Positions 12,575-23,088 of a stretch of 64,000 nucleotides of DNA are shown in pieces. Source of the stretch: Halicephalobus mephisto (Eukaryota > Nematoda > Chromadorea > Rhabditida > Panagrolaimidae); contig SWDT01000067.1 in NCBI GenBank assembly GCA_009193035.1, positions 62,001 to 126,000 on the forward strand. Direction: 5' to 3'. Position 1 is the stretch's first letter. Each line of letters opens with the position of its first letter. A program made the position numbers and the translations under genes. The notes beneath the pieces were generated by a model that did not search any database, had not been told where the DNA came from, and saw only the letters and a list, made by a program, of their open reading frames with translations.

Positions 12575-12769
12575 AACAGATGCTAAAAAGGAAAACCATT
12601 AAAGTCGGAAATGAAAACTGAACCAGAATGACCCAATGTGCCGAATACAGTACTTGCGCGAGCCGGATATCAAGAGATTAAAGAAGATTTTTCAATTTAC
12701 TCAAGCGGTTTGAAATAAAAAAGTTATTTAAAAAATTCAAGGAAATATTTTCAAAAATTAAAAAAAGTC

Positions 12770-13060
12770 AGATTTTTAGGAATTTTCGTGGCGAGACCCG
12801 ACTTTATTTTAATCTATATTTTTAGGTTAAAATTAAATAAAAATTTTTTATAATTTTTGGGGGTTTTCGTGACGAGAATTAACTTTATTTTAATTTATAT
12901 TTTAGGTTAAATTTTTTTAAAATTTTTAGTTTTTTAGGAATTTTTGTGACGAGACCCGACTTTATTTTAATCTATATTTTTAGGTTAAAATTAAATATGA
13001 AAAATTTTTATAATTTTTGGGGTTTTTGTGACGAGAATTAACTTCCTACTTCACGACGAC
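12770..13060. repeat. Four-copy repeat with TTTTGTGACGAGACCCGACT
   Basis: Near-identical segments of about 100-120 bp with GACGAGAATTAACTT or GACGAGACCCGACTTTATTT and TTTAGGTTAAAATTAAAT. The following 13.06-13.84 kb is A/T-rich with no gene. Confidence 0.6.
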
Positions 13061-13899
13061 GATTAGTACAGATTTTTTAATAATTATAAATTTTTTCAAT
13101 TATTAAGAATTTTTTAACTTTAATAATTATAAAAAATTTTTACTTTAATAATTATAAAATTTTTACTTTAATAATTATAAAAATTTTTTTATTAAAAAAG
13201 CACAAAACCAGCCTTTTATGAAACAGATCCGATTCCAAGTTGAAAGTTATTTCTCGAGACAAAAATAGGTCCGAGTTTTCTGAATGCTCAAAGGATAGAG
13301 ACAAATCGTCGTGGTCAAATAGAAAAATAGAAAAATAAAGAAACAGAAAAACAGAAAAATAGAAAAACAGAAATTTGGCCTAAAGTTGGAAACAAAGAAC
13401 TTTTTTGAGGTAAAAGAGAAACGTCAATTTCGAATTATTCCAAAAAAAGTACATTTTTCGTTCAAAAGTATATAAATAATTTTTTATTTCATTTTAATTA
13501 TAATTAAAATTTTTATTGATATTTATATTTTTTAAAAGTCAAAACAGGGTGAATTAAGTTGATAAAAAAAGTAATTTTTAAAAATAAAAATAAAAATAAT
13601 TTTTAAAATTTAAAAAAAAATAAAAATAATCTTTAAAAAATGAAAAAAATAAATATAACTTTTAAAATTAAGAAAAAAATAAAAAGTTAAAAAATGAAAA
13701 TAATTTTGAAAAATAATAATTTTAAAAATGAAAATAATTTTTAAAAAAATTTCGACGGAAAATATATCTTCTTTTTTGAGGATAATCTGACTTTATTTTT
13801 TGTCTTAAATAAGAATCAATAAATTTTGAAGATTTTTAGAGACTTTCGAAATGGACAAAGTGATGGATCCAAGTGGAATTCTGGATTCTGAAGAACATC

Positions 13900-14500
13900 A
13901 AAAAAGTGGATTTTCTTAGTCACTATCCTCTCAAAAAAGCACTTTTTAGTTACTATCCTCTTAAAAAAGTAAATTTTTTCGATCACTATCTTTTTCAAAA
14001 AATGAATTTTTGCCAATCACTATTCTTTCCCAAAAATACTTTCTAGTCACTATCTTTAAAAAAAATTTTTAGTCACTATTCTTTTATAAAAGAACTTTTT
14101 AGTCACTATCCTTTTATAAAAGAACTTTTTAATCACTATCCTCTTAAAAAGAACTTTTTAATCACTATCCTCTCAGAAAGAACTTTTTAGTCACTATCCT
14201 TTTATAAAAGAACTTTTTAATCACTATTTTTTATCAATGGATTATTTTAGTCACTATCCTTTTATAAAAGAATTTTTTAATCACTATTCTTTTATAAAAG
14301 AACTTTTTAATCACTATCCTCTTAGAAAGAACTTTTTAGTCACTATTTTTTTATCAATGGATTATTTTAGTCACTATCCTCTCAGAAAGAACTTTTTAGT
14401 CACTATCCTTTCGGGAAAATTTTTTAATCATTATTTTTTTATCAATGGATTATTTTAGTCACTATTCTTTTATAAGGAGATTTTTGTAGTCACTATCTAA
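13900..14500. repeat. Satellite of about 40 bp: TTTTTAGTCACTATCC ... AAAAGAAC
   Basis: Around fifteen copies of TTTTTAGTCACTATCCTTTTATAAAAGAAC with variants (TCACTATCCTCTTAGAAAG, TCACTATTTTTTTATCAATGG). Open frames here translate to a repeating His-Tyr-Pro-Phe peptide and are by-products of the repeat. Confidence 0.85.
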
Positions 14501-15169
14501 TCACTTTATTTTTTGAAACTATTCCGATCTTCGGGAAACTTGCTTAATCTCGGGAGATTACTCGAGATAAAATGAAAAATCCGAAAAATAAACACCAAAA
14601 ACAGGATCGATTTTTAACGAAATTTTTGTTCGAAAATGATCACGGTCTTGATGGACATCGAAAACGAACATTATTGGATTGATAAAAATTTCCAAATTTA
14701 ATGACTTGTACGATTTTCCGAAAATTATATTAACACAAATCAAAAATCGAATTTTATCAGTTTTCATCTCCAGAAAACGATCGAGAAAGATTTAATCAAA
14801 AACATACAAGTTTCTAGTGTGAATTTCCTAATCCTGGGAACTATTGCTGCAGGAAAAATAAAATAAACAAATGCATTTTTGACCTTTTAGAAACAAACAT
14901 CGGTCATGAGGAATGTCATAATATTGTAAAGTTCAAAAATCAACAATGTTTGAAAATGGTCCTGACAGGAATTTTCGAAATTTTAGATTTTAGAAGTTTT
15001 AGAAATTTTCACCGAATTTTTGAGGATTCTAGATCAGGAAAAAAATTAATAAATAATTTTATATTACTGTAAAATTTAAAAATCAAGTTTAAAAATGGTC
15101 CTGACAAGAATTTTCGAAATTTCCAATCAATCCTAAAACCTGCAAAATTCTAATCGAGTAAAATTTAAA

Positions 15170-15450
15170 TTTTAAAATTTTTTATTTTTATATAAATTTT
15201 CTTATTTTTATATAATTTTTATTTTTATATAAATTTTTTTATTTTTATATAATTTTCTTATTTTTATATAATTTTCTTATTTTTATATAATTTTCTTATT
15301 TTTATATAAATTTTCTTATTTTTATATAATTTTTATTTTTATATAAATTTTCTTATTTTTATATAAATTTTTTTATTTTTATATAATTTTCTTATTTTTA
15401 TATAATTTTCTTATTTTTATATAAATTTTTTTATTTTTATATAAACAATT
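15170..15450. repeat. Microsatellite TTTTTATATAATTTTCTTA, 18-20 bp unit
   Basis: About fourteen head-to-tail copies of ATTTTTATATAA(A)TTTTCTT. The flanks 14.5-15.17 and 15.45-15.9 kb carry no coding frame I can support. Confidence 0.85.
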
Positions 15451-15889
15451 AAAGTTTTAAATTTTTTGAAGAACAAGAAGCTCAAAAAATTGACTTATCG
15501 ACAAGTAGCGATCAGCGTAACATGGCCCTGATTAGGAGTTCCACGGGGAACGGTACTGATATCGATAAAAGTCAAAAAAATCTATTCTGTCAAACTATAA
15601 ACTTAGGACAAAAAATTTCTGAAAGTAATAAATACTGAAAAAGTATAAAATAAATTTTTTATTCAAAATAATTGAAATTTATCAAAAAATTAAAAAATTT
15701 CCAATTTTGTTACAAAAAGTATTAAAAAATTAATAATCAAATTTACTGTTAAAAACAAATTATTTTTCGTGTCGGGACCGTTTTTTGAAGTTTTTTTTTA
15801 AAAATTAAAAAAAGGTTTTAAAAAAATTTAAAAAGGAAATTAAAAAATTTTGGGTCTCGGCACGAATAATTTTAAAAAGATCAATAGTC

Positions 15890-16800
15890 AAATTTATAGC
15901 CAAAAAAAGACTTAAGCATCATTCGTGTCAGTAGTACTGCTTGAAATATTTTCTCAAAGAACGAAGAAAAACGTGAATAAAAAATTCTCGGTTCTACTAT
16001 GAAACGATGCTGAAGGCGTCATAACGAAGCTTATAGTCCCACCAGTCAAGTATCATTCGTGTCAGGACCTCCATTGAACATTTACTATTAATAAATGAAT
16101 GAACGACTGTCACAAATTTCTTGGTCCCAGAGCGAATCGTACTTAAACGATTTATGAGTAGAATTTACGGTCTCAAAACGAATTAAACATCGTTTGTGTC
16201 GGGATCATGACTTCAAATTTATTTTCAGAAAGTGAAAAAAATATAAATAAGAAATTATTAGTTCTAAACTGAACGATACTTAAAGTTTTACTAATAACTT
16301 TTAGTCTCAAAACGAATTCAACATTGTTCACGTCAGGACCACTGAAATCTACTTTCAATAATTAATAAAAAAAATCTTCCAGAAATTTACTTTGGTCACA
16401 AAGCGAATAATATTTAGAAGTTTTACTAATAACTTTTAGTCTCAAAACGAATTCAACATCGTTCGTGTCAGGACCACTGGAATCTACTTTCAATAATTAA
16501 TAAAATAATTTCTTTTAATTCTCTGGTCCCAAAGCAAATAATATTTAGAAGTTTTGCTAATAACTTTTAGTCTCAAAACGAATTAAACATCGTTCGTGTC
16601 AGGACCACTGGAATCTACTTTCAATAATTAATAAAAAAAATCTTCCAGAAATTTACTTTAGTCCCAAAGCGAATAATATTTAGAAGTTTTGCTAATAACT
16701 TTTAGTCTCAAAACGAATTAAATGTCATTCGCGTCAGGACCACTGGAATCTACTTTCAATAATTAATAAAAAAATCTTCAAAAACGTTTTTTGTTTTAGT
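15890..16800. repeat. Tandem repeat, about 125 bp unit, 5-6 copies
   Basis: Units contain CTAATAACTTTTAGTCTCAA, AACGAATTAAACATCGTTCG, GTCAGGACCACTGGAATCTA and CTTTCAATAATTAATAAAAA. The first copies (from 15890) are more diverged than the last three. Confidence 0.8.
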
Positions 16801-16904
16801 ACGAATAATGTTCGATTTGTTTTTCAACCATGAATTCGGTCATCAATCTTTTAAAATTTAAAAGTAATTTAAAAAGGAAATTTGTAATGGAGAAAGAAAA
16901 GATA

Positions 16905-17165
16905 GCCGTTATTAGTCAAGAGCAGATTTTTGGACAAATCTTCTCATTTCCATTTGAGGGCGCTGGATTGAATTAGTTCCGGAGGCCTTTCTGCGCATTC
17001 CAGAGTCACTTTGAAGAATCCCGGACAAGCCGCCAATGATTAGGCCAGATTCTAAGGACAGTGGACAAGTTCCGGCAGTCGACACAAAAGGGAAAATCTG
17101 TCAAAAATGTCCAGCATAATCGGCTTTCTCCGGAAGCCCTTTTGCGCGACTTTTGGATTTGACAA
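16905..17165. other. GC-richer island with a 22 bp direct repeat, no gene recognised
   Basis: Two similar segments, TTCCGGAGGCCTTTCTGCGC (about 16977) and CTCCGGAAGCCCTTTTGCGC (about 17131), flank a mixed-composition stretch. All frames are short. It may be a remnant of an element or of an exon. Confidence 0.3.
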
Positions 17166-17179
17166 ATCCCAAACATTAG

Positions 17180-18070
17180 AATTCCGTGGAGGCTTCTGGA
17201 ATTTTTTAGAATTCAGTAAAAGCTTCTGGAGGATTTTAAAATTTTATAAAAATATTCAAATTTTATAAAAATAACTGAAAAATTCCATGAAAAAATTCAG
17301 AAACTTAGAATTTTCTAAAATTCAACAGAATTTTCCACAATCCAACAGAATTTTCCACAATCCAACAGAATTTTCCAAAGAATTTCAGAATCCTGAAAAA
17401 TATTCAAAATTTTCCAAAGGTAACTGAAAACTGAAAAATTTCATGAAAAAATTCAGAAACTTAGAATTTTCTAAAATTCAACAGAATTTTCCACAATCCA
17501 GCAGAATTTTCTAAAGAATTTCAGAATCCTGAAAAATATTCAAAATTTTCCAAAGGTAACTGAAAACTAAAAAATTTCATGAAAAAATTCGGAAATTTCT
17601 AGAATTTTCCAGAATCCAACAGAATCTTCTAAAAAATTTCAGAATCCTGAAAAATTTTTCAAAACTCATTAGAAACCTTTGTAAATTTCATAAAAGAATT
17701 CAGAATTCTCTATAATCCAACTAGAAGCTTCTAAAATTTCTTAGAATCCAACAGAAACTTCTAGAATCCAATTTGAATCTTTTAGAATCTAACAAAATCT
17801 TCTAGAATCCAATTTTAATCTTTTAGAATCCAACAAAATCTTCTAGAATCCCATTTGAATCTTCTAGAATTTAACAAAATCTTCTAGAATCCAAGTGGAA
17901 ATTTTCAAAATTTCGTGAAAGATTTTGGAGCTTTTCAAATTTTGCAAAATTTTCCGGAATTACATAAAAAATTTCGGAATTTTCGGGAATTTTATATAAA
18001 TTTCTAAAAGTTTTCGTAATTTTACAGAAGTTTTTGGAATTTTCCAGAATCTCATAAAAAAATTTAGAAT
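17180..18070. repeat. Degenerate repeat of CCAGAATCCAACAGAATTTTC type
   Basis: About twenty imperfect copies of a 30-40 bp unit, with one larger duplication (GAAAAATTTCATGAAAAAATTC to ATTTCAGAATCCTG, twice within 17280-17600). No gene seen. Confidence 0.7.
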
Positions 18071-18539
18071 CTTCCAAAATTCAATCGTAATTTTAAAAAC
18101 GAAAATCTAAAATTTCAAATTTTTTTAATTTTCTCAAAAATTCATTTTTAAAATTTTTAAAAACAAATTTTTCAAAAATGAAAAATTACGAAAATAGTGA
18201 CTAAAAATACCGTATGAAATTTATCGACTTAAACTCAAAAAGTGGACATTACTCAAGTCTAAACTAACGGACTCGAGGAATTTGCCTGAGGGGAAATGGC
18301 ACCCGCGGGATTCGTGCCATCTTTTTGAAGAAAAACAATAAATTTTGACAAAAATTTTCAAGAAAAAGTGGTACTCGTTTTTTGTTCGCAAATTCCGAAG
18401 TGACCACTTGGCTAATGTGAGAGTCCGGCTTCGATAAAATAAAACAAAAACATCAACATAAAAATAGCAAAAATAAATGTAGAAAAATAAACATAAAAAA
18501 AGGAATATATGAAGTGGAAGAAAAAGTAGAAGAACACGA

Positions 18540-19075
18540 CAGAGGATAAACGTCAAGAGAAGTGGATGAAGCAGTAGTAGATGAAGAATAATCATCAGAT
18601 GAAAAATCAGATGGACTAGAAGATAAACATCATGATGAAAGTGAGGATAAAGATGACAATGAAGATGAATAAAAGAAATAAGAAGCTAAAAACGGAATTG
18701 AAGAAGATACGAATCCAATAGAAGTAGGAGAATCAGAAAAGAAATAAGAAAATAATAAAGGTATGAATGAAACAGAAGAAGCTGGTGATGAGCAAAAGCA
18801 ATAAGAAGCTAAAAAACGGAATTGAAGAAGATATGAATGCAATAAAAGTAGGAGAATCAGAAGAGAAATTAGAAGATGAAAAAGGAATTGTTAAAGTAGA
18901 AGATGATAAAGATGAATAAAAGCAATAAGAAGCTAAAAACGGAATTGAAGAAGATACGAATCCAATAGAAGTAGGAGAATCAGAAAACAAACAAGAAGAT
19001 GAAAAAGGAATTGTTAAAGTAGAAGATGATGAAGATGGTTCTTCGGTGATGCATGTGGTTAGCAATCATGAGACG
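18540..19075 (+). pseudogene. Decayed acidic coding-like tandem repeat with in-frame TAA codons
   Basis: On the plus strand three units encode NGIEEDTNPIEVGESE followed by Lys/Glu/Asp-rich linkers; the second unit carries an extra A that shifts frame. Codon-level similarity is kept between units, yet TAA interrupts the frame repeatedly, and at one matched position a unit has CAA where another has TAA (ESENKQE against ESEKK-stop-E). This looks like a former Glu/Lys/Gln-rich coding repeat that lost its frame. No start, splice context or homologue was recognised. Long frames on the opposite strand are shadows of the purine tract. Confidence 0.4.
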
Positions 19076-19315
19076 TGAGTTAGATTCTCAATTAAGGAAC
19101 TAGGTTGCCGAGTCCGGTCATCTTAGCAGCCTTATATCAGAATAATCAAGTACAGTGATTTCTATGGATATACACAGAAAAGAAGACAAGAATCATCGAA
19201 GATCAACTGAGGAGTCGAGAAGAAGCAGCATTAACTAGTTCCTCAAATATATGTGGACAATGGAGGACAATCTGGGAATCGCAAGCAGACATTAGAGAGG
19301 TTTTTGTTAAGGTAG

Positions 19316-19477
19316 GAAAATAGAAGTATAATAATGGTCTTTAGTAGAATAATAAGGATACAGTTTATGTATTTTCTTCCACATAAGACAACCGAGAGTC
19401 TCACTCATGCCCTACAGTATTCCACGGTCCTTGATTTTCACGTTATCTTCAGGTACTCTCTTTCTAGTTTAGTTTCT
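19316..19477. repeat. Dispersed repeat, copy 1 of 3
   Basis: 162 bp almost identical to 25287-25448 (four differences seen by eye over the aligned span), with a more diverged relative at 25113-25229. Internal landmarks are AATGGTCTTTAGTAGAATAA, GTCTCACTCATGCCCTACAG and ACGTTATCTTCAGGTACTCT. No terminal repeats were identified, so the class is unknown. Confidence 0.75.
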
Positions 19478-19779
19478 ATCCCAGCAGTTTGATAGTTAAA
19501 AATTGTAATCTAGTCATGTATTGTCATATGCTTTAAAGGACGGTCCGATAAAGTGCTAAAGATGACGGTAGAATATCACCCATAAAAACGAACAAAATTT
19601 ATGACGGAATACAAATCTGATTTCAACGCAATATCCTCCGAAGTTCATAGAAGTCCGTTTTTTAAGGGTGAGTTGAGTGAAATTCAAGATTCCAGTATTT
19701 AAGGAAGTCATCAAATCCCCCACTATCGCATGTCAGAGACTATTATAAACAAAAATAAACATAACTTTTGGCATAATAA

Positions 19780-20036
19780 CAAATAGAAATAGTCACTATT
19801 GTGATTTTTGTCACTGTTGTAACTTCCGTTATTAATGTAACTTCCTTCACTATTGTAACTTCCGTCACTATTGTGATTTTCGTCACTATTGTGATTTTCA
19901 TCACTATTGTGATTTTCGTTACTGTTGTAACTTCCGTCACTACTGTAACTTCCGTCATAAATGTCAAATATTCATGAAAAATGTGACGAGTGTGTTATAT
20001 TTCGTAATTGTTACAAAACCAAAAGTTTTTTGTGTA
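19780..20036. repeat. TTCCGTCACTATTGTGA microrepeat and relative of the 52.3-52.9 kb array
   Basis: 19780-19960 holds about ten copies of an 18 bp unit (TTGTAACTTCCGTCACTATTGTGATTTTCG pattern). It runs into AAATGTCAAATATTCATGAA and TTACAAAACCAAAAGTTTTT, which also occurs, diverged, at 52877-52955. Confidence 0.65.
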
Positions 20037-20860
20037 TTACTCTTTAAGTTTCTTTTGTGTCTTATTATTGTGTCTATTTTCTACATTAACTTGTTGTTTT
20101 CTTAAGTTTAGGATATGTATTGTACTGTAAGGTTGCTGATCTTGACCAGATAGCAACTCAACTTTCCAAAAAACGATTAAAACAAAAGCTAAACATTGGA
20201 TCCTCTGTCCTAAACTTCTGCTGATCAACTTGGATGAAGTAAATCCAAGAAGACTCCACATGGAGAACCCTTCGTGAGTAGCAAGAACCCCAACCACAAA
20301 GAAACAAAACTGATCCTAATTGATACTTGAAGACCGTTTTTTCAGATTTTGGCACGCTAAAAGTGTAGATCACAACTATGCCAGTGCAATCTGGACCTGG
20401 TAATCCTAGTCCATGTTCTTCCGTACAATTTCACTAGGGAGTCAGCCCAATATGTGGGACATCTACCGAGGGGTCTTTTAATCCTAATTGATATTTAACA
20501 ATAATTATTCTTTAAAAGCCGATGATGGTATGAAGGGGGCGACGCAGGTTCGAATCTCGGCCGCTCAAACCCAAGGTCCTAAAGCTACCCCACCTCCTCA
20601 GGGGGTTTTAGAGCGAAATAGGGACACATTTGATGTGGAAGATAGGACGAGTCCGAGTGCTGCTGGCCCCTAAGGCCAAAGTTGATCCTAAGGGTCAAAG
20701 TGACAAGCCCGTCTTCGCCACATCCAGCAGTTTGCCAGAACTTCCGGATACCTGCGGATTTGAAAAGTTCCTTCAAGCTCGATTACTGGGCCCCTTTTAT
20801 CTTCATCTTTATCTTATTCTTTAAATTACTGTTCGACAAACGACCGTACTGTAATTTTGC
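20037..20860. other. Mixed-composition stretch without a recognised gene
   Basis: GC content is higher than in neighbouring repeats, and overlapping frames of 60-86 codons occur on both strands, but none matches a family I know and none has a convincing exon structure. GCAGGTTCGAATCTCGG at about 20546 resembles a Pol III B box, but its flanks do not pair as a T-arm. Old mobile-element sequence is a reasonable guess. Confidence 0.3.
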
Positions 20861-20998
20861 TAAATTAGAATAAAAAACTACTTCTCCATCAGGCTACGGT
20901 AGAACTGCATAGTCCACGACAAAATTAAAAATTTTCAATTTAATCAAGTTTTTTAATTAAGTAATTATTTTAACAATAACGTCATAATTATTATAAAA

Positions 20999-21808
20999 TT
21001 ATTTCGTGATTATGTGCTGGATTTCCGGAAGAGAACCACAAGGCGTAGGTTTCCATTTTCCTCCATCAGGAGCATCGTAAATTTTCGGATTACAGTATTG
21101 ACAAGTTTTTCTGCAAATTCTAAAAGCTAAATGAGCATTTTCACCACTACAGGACCATTTAGTTGGTGACCATATATCTGATCTTTCAAGAAATCTATTA
21201 CAAAATTCTTGATTATGTCTGTCAAAACAATTTTTTGATTTTTCTCCATCGAAAAAAAATTTTTCATATCTTTCTGCAGCTGTTTTCATGCCACAAGAAC
21301 TGCAGCATTGGATGAGACTGAAATCAGCATCGTTTTCGCATCGTTTTTCGAATATTTGGGGATTGCTTGTTTTGAGTCTCTTGCAAGTGACGCTGCCGAT
21401 GAGATCCCCACAACATGGGGGTACTTTGGTTCCGAGAAGAACTTGGGTGATTTGGCTGCCTGTGAACTTCTGCACCCGGGGTTCGCCTGAGGTCACAACT
21501 GAAAACAGTTAATTTTTAAAAAATCAAAAAATTAGCGCTCAGCCAAGAAAGTGGGAATTAATTCTGTCATCCAAGCAGTCCACCAAGAATTGGCTCTAAA
21601 ATTTTCCATCATCGCGCGGAATCGAACTCGCAACCTGGACAATTGCGGCCGATCCCTGAACTACTACACCATAGACACTAAAGAGTTCGCTCCTTTTTGC
21701 GCATAGTACTTGATAATTAAATACTTTTAATTTTTATTTTACTTTGAAGGAAAGTCAAAATTTACCTGTTAAAGCTAACAATGTAAAGCTCAAGAAGTAG
21801 GGAGTCAT
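20999..21808 (-). CDS. Secreted cysteine-rich ShKT-like protein 1
   Basis: Two exons, 21808-21766 and 21498-20999, split after the first base of a codon; 180 residues. Exon 1 is a signal peptide (MTPYFLSFTLLALT). The mature part has two cysteine modules. Module one is CCGDLIGSVTC ... NDADFSLIQCCSSC. Module two is CFDRHNQEFC ... ICRKTCQYC, with the Cys spacing and paired Cys of the nematode ShKT domain. Such proteins are secreted; their roles in worms are mostly unknown, and nothing here shows toxicity. A paralogue lies 1.28 kb away on the other strand. The 267 bp intron holds a tRNA-like remnant. Confidence 0.88.
21594..21668 (-). other. Decayed tRNA-like sequence
   Basis: On the minus strand the stretch reads like a tRNA: a D-arm-like TGGTGTAGTAGTTCAGGGAT and a T-arm-like GGTTGCGAGTTCGATTCCGC with a B-box. 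The T-stem pairs only if one A is bulged, and the two acceptor ends do not pair. It is inside intron 1 of the first ShKT gene. Probably a tRNA pseudogene or SINE remnant. Confidence 0.4.
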
Positions 21809-22329
21809 AATCACCGTCGATCAGAAAGCGACCAATACGGATGGGGGCGAAGAAAACAAACTGTTTTCCTGTCCCTTGACCATTGTTGATTTTCCCGCCC
21901 ATCCCTCCAGGGACATCCGGATTGTTTGACTTTCATCTGGACAGAGTAACCTATCTCTCGAAACTGGTTCAGTTCGTACTTTTTTGGTTTTCGAGAATTC
22001 TTCATGTTTGCTTAAGTGCTTCGTTTTTTCAAATTTGGAAGCGGATTAGGTTGAACACTGCGGATGGTCATCATATTATCATCCTTAAAGTCCCTTCAAC
22101 AGTTTTTTTTCAAAAAAAAAAAACAATTAGTTGCGATCTTTTTGTTCGTTCGAAAAAAATAATACTATTCCGAAAATTACAAATCAAAAGTCTGGTGTAC
22201 CTGTCTTGACACGAATTTTCAGAACATATTCAAAAATAAAAAATAAAAAATAAAAAAATTTTAAAATAAAAAAATTTAAAAAATAAAGAATTTAAAATAA
22301 AAATTTAATTTTGGCAACATGTGAATTAT

Positions 22330-22925
22330 GACAAGTTCAAATTTTTGGCGGAATGTGACTGAATGCCAATGAGAATTTTCAGTTTTAAAAGCAAAAAATA
22401 TAGCTTTTTGTGGAGTTTTTGAGTTAAGATATTGTTTCAGAAATTTCCATGAGATTTTAATTCAAATGATAAAAAATTGAACCTTGGCGAAAAGTAACTG
22501 AATACCAATTGTGATTTTTGCATTATTATGAAATCCATATATCAATTTTTAAAATTTTTTGAAGATGAATTTTTAGAATTTCCCAGATGTTGTTTTAGAA
22601 GTTTTCGTAGGATTCTGATTCAAATAATTGAACCTTGGCGAAATGTGATTGAATGCCAATTGTGATTTTTGCATTATTATGAAATCCATATATCAATTTT
22701 TAAAATTTTTTTGAAGATGAATTTTTGGGATTTCCCAGGTGTTGTTCTGGAAGTTTTCGTAGGATTCTGATTCAAATGATTGAACCTTGGCGAAAAGTAA
22801 CTGAATGCCAATTGTGATTTTTGCATTATTATGAAATCCATATATCAATTTTTAAAATTTTTGGAATTTCCCAGGTGTTGTTCTGGAAGTTTTCACGAGA
22901 TTCTGATGAAAATCATTCCGTAAGC
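22330..22925. repeat. Tandem repeat, about 155 bp unit, 3-4 copies, between the ShKT genes
   Basis: Units carry TTGAACCTTGGCGAAAAGTA, ACTGAATGCCAATTGTGATT, TTATGAAATCCATATATCAA and CCCAGGTGTTGTTCTGGAAG. The array lies in the shared upstream region of the two divergent ShKT genes. An inverted single copy sits at about 28849-28880. Confidence 0.8.
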
Positions 22926-23088
22926 ATAGTATGTCCTCGGGTAGTCGGTAGCTCGGTAAAGTTCAACAAGGACAAGAATAACCTCACGATCACAATGTTG
23001 ACTTTGTTTTCACGGTCATTTTTTATCCAAGAGGCCTCGAGCAAAACTCGAACAAGGACAAAAATCATCAGTTTGGACAAAAACTAAA

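Noticed and set aside
14237..14458. Open frame repeating His-Tyr-Pro-Phe-Ile-Lys-Glu
   Set aside because: Translation of the 40 bp TAGTCACTATCC satellite; no start context, splice sites or independent codon pattern.
13900..14500. Regularly spaced repeats as a CRISPR array
   Set aside because: Units are contiguous or degenerate with no unique spacers, and the genome is eukaryotic; the same holds for the other arrays.
18221..18595. 124-codon minus-strand frame with Leu/Phe-rich start
   Set aside because: Its first half is the complement of a purine-rich tract; the rest (including a 7 bp hairpin ATGGCAC/GTGCCAT) matches nothing known and lacks splice context.
20037..20373. Overlapping 71- and 86-codon frames as a retroelement protein
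   Set aside because: No recognisable reverse transcriptase, integrase or gag motif; left as unassigned sequence.
20546..20562. tRNA gene on the plus strand from GGTTCGAATCTC
   Set aside because: Flanking bases do not form a T-stem and no D-arm or acceptor stem is found upstream.
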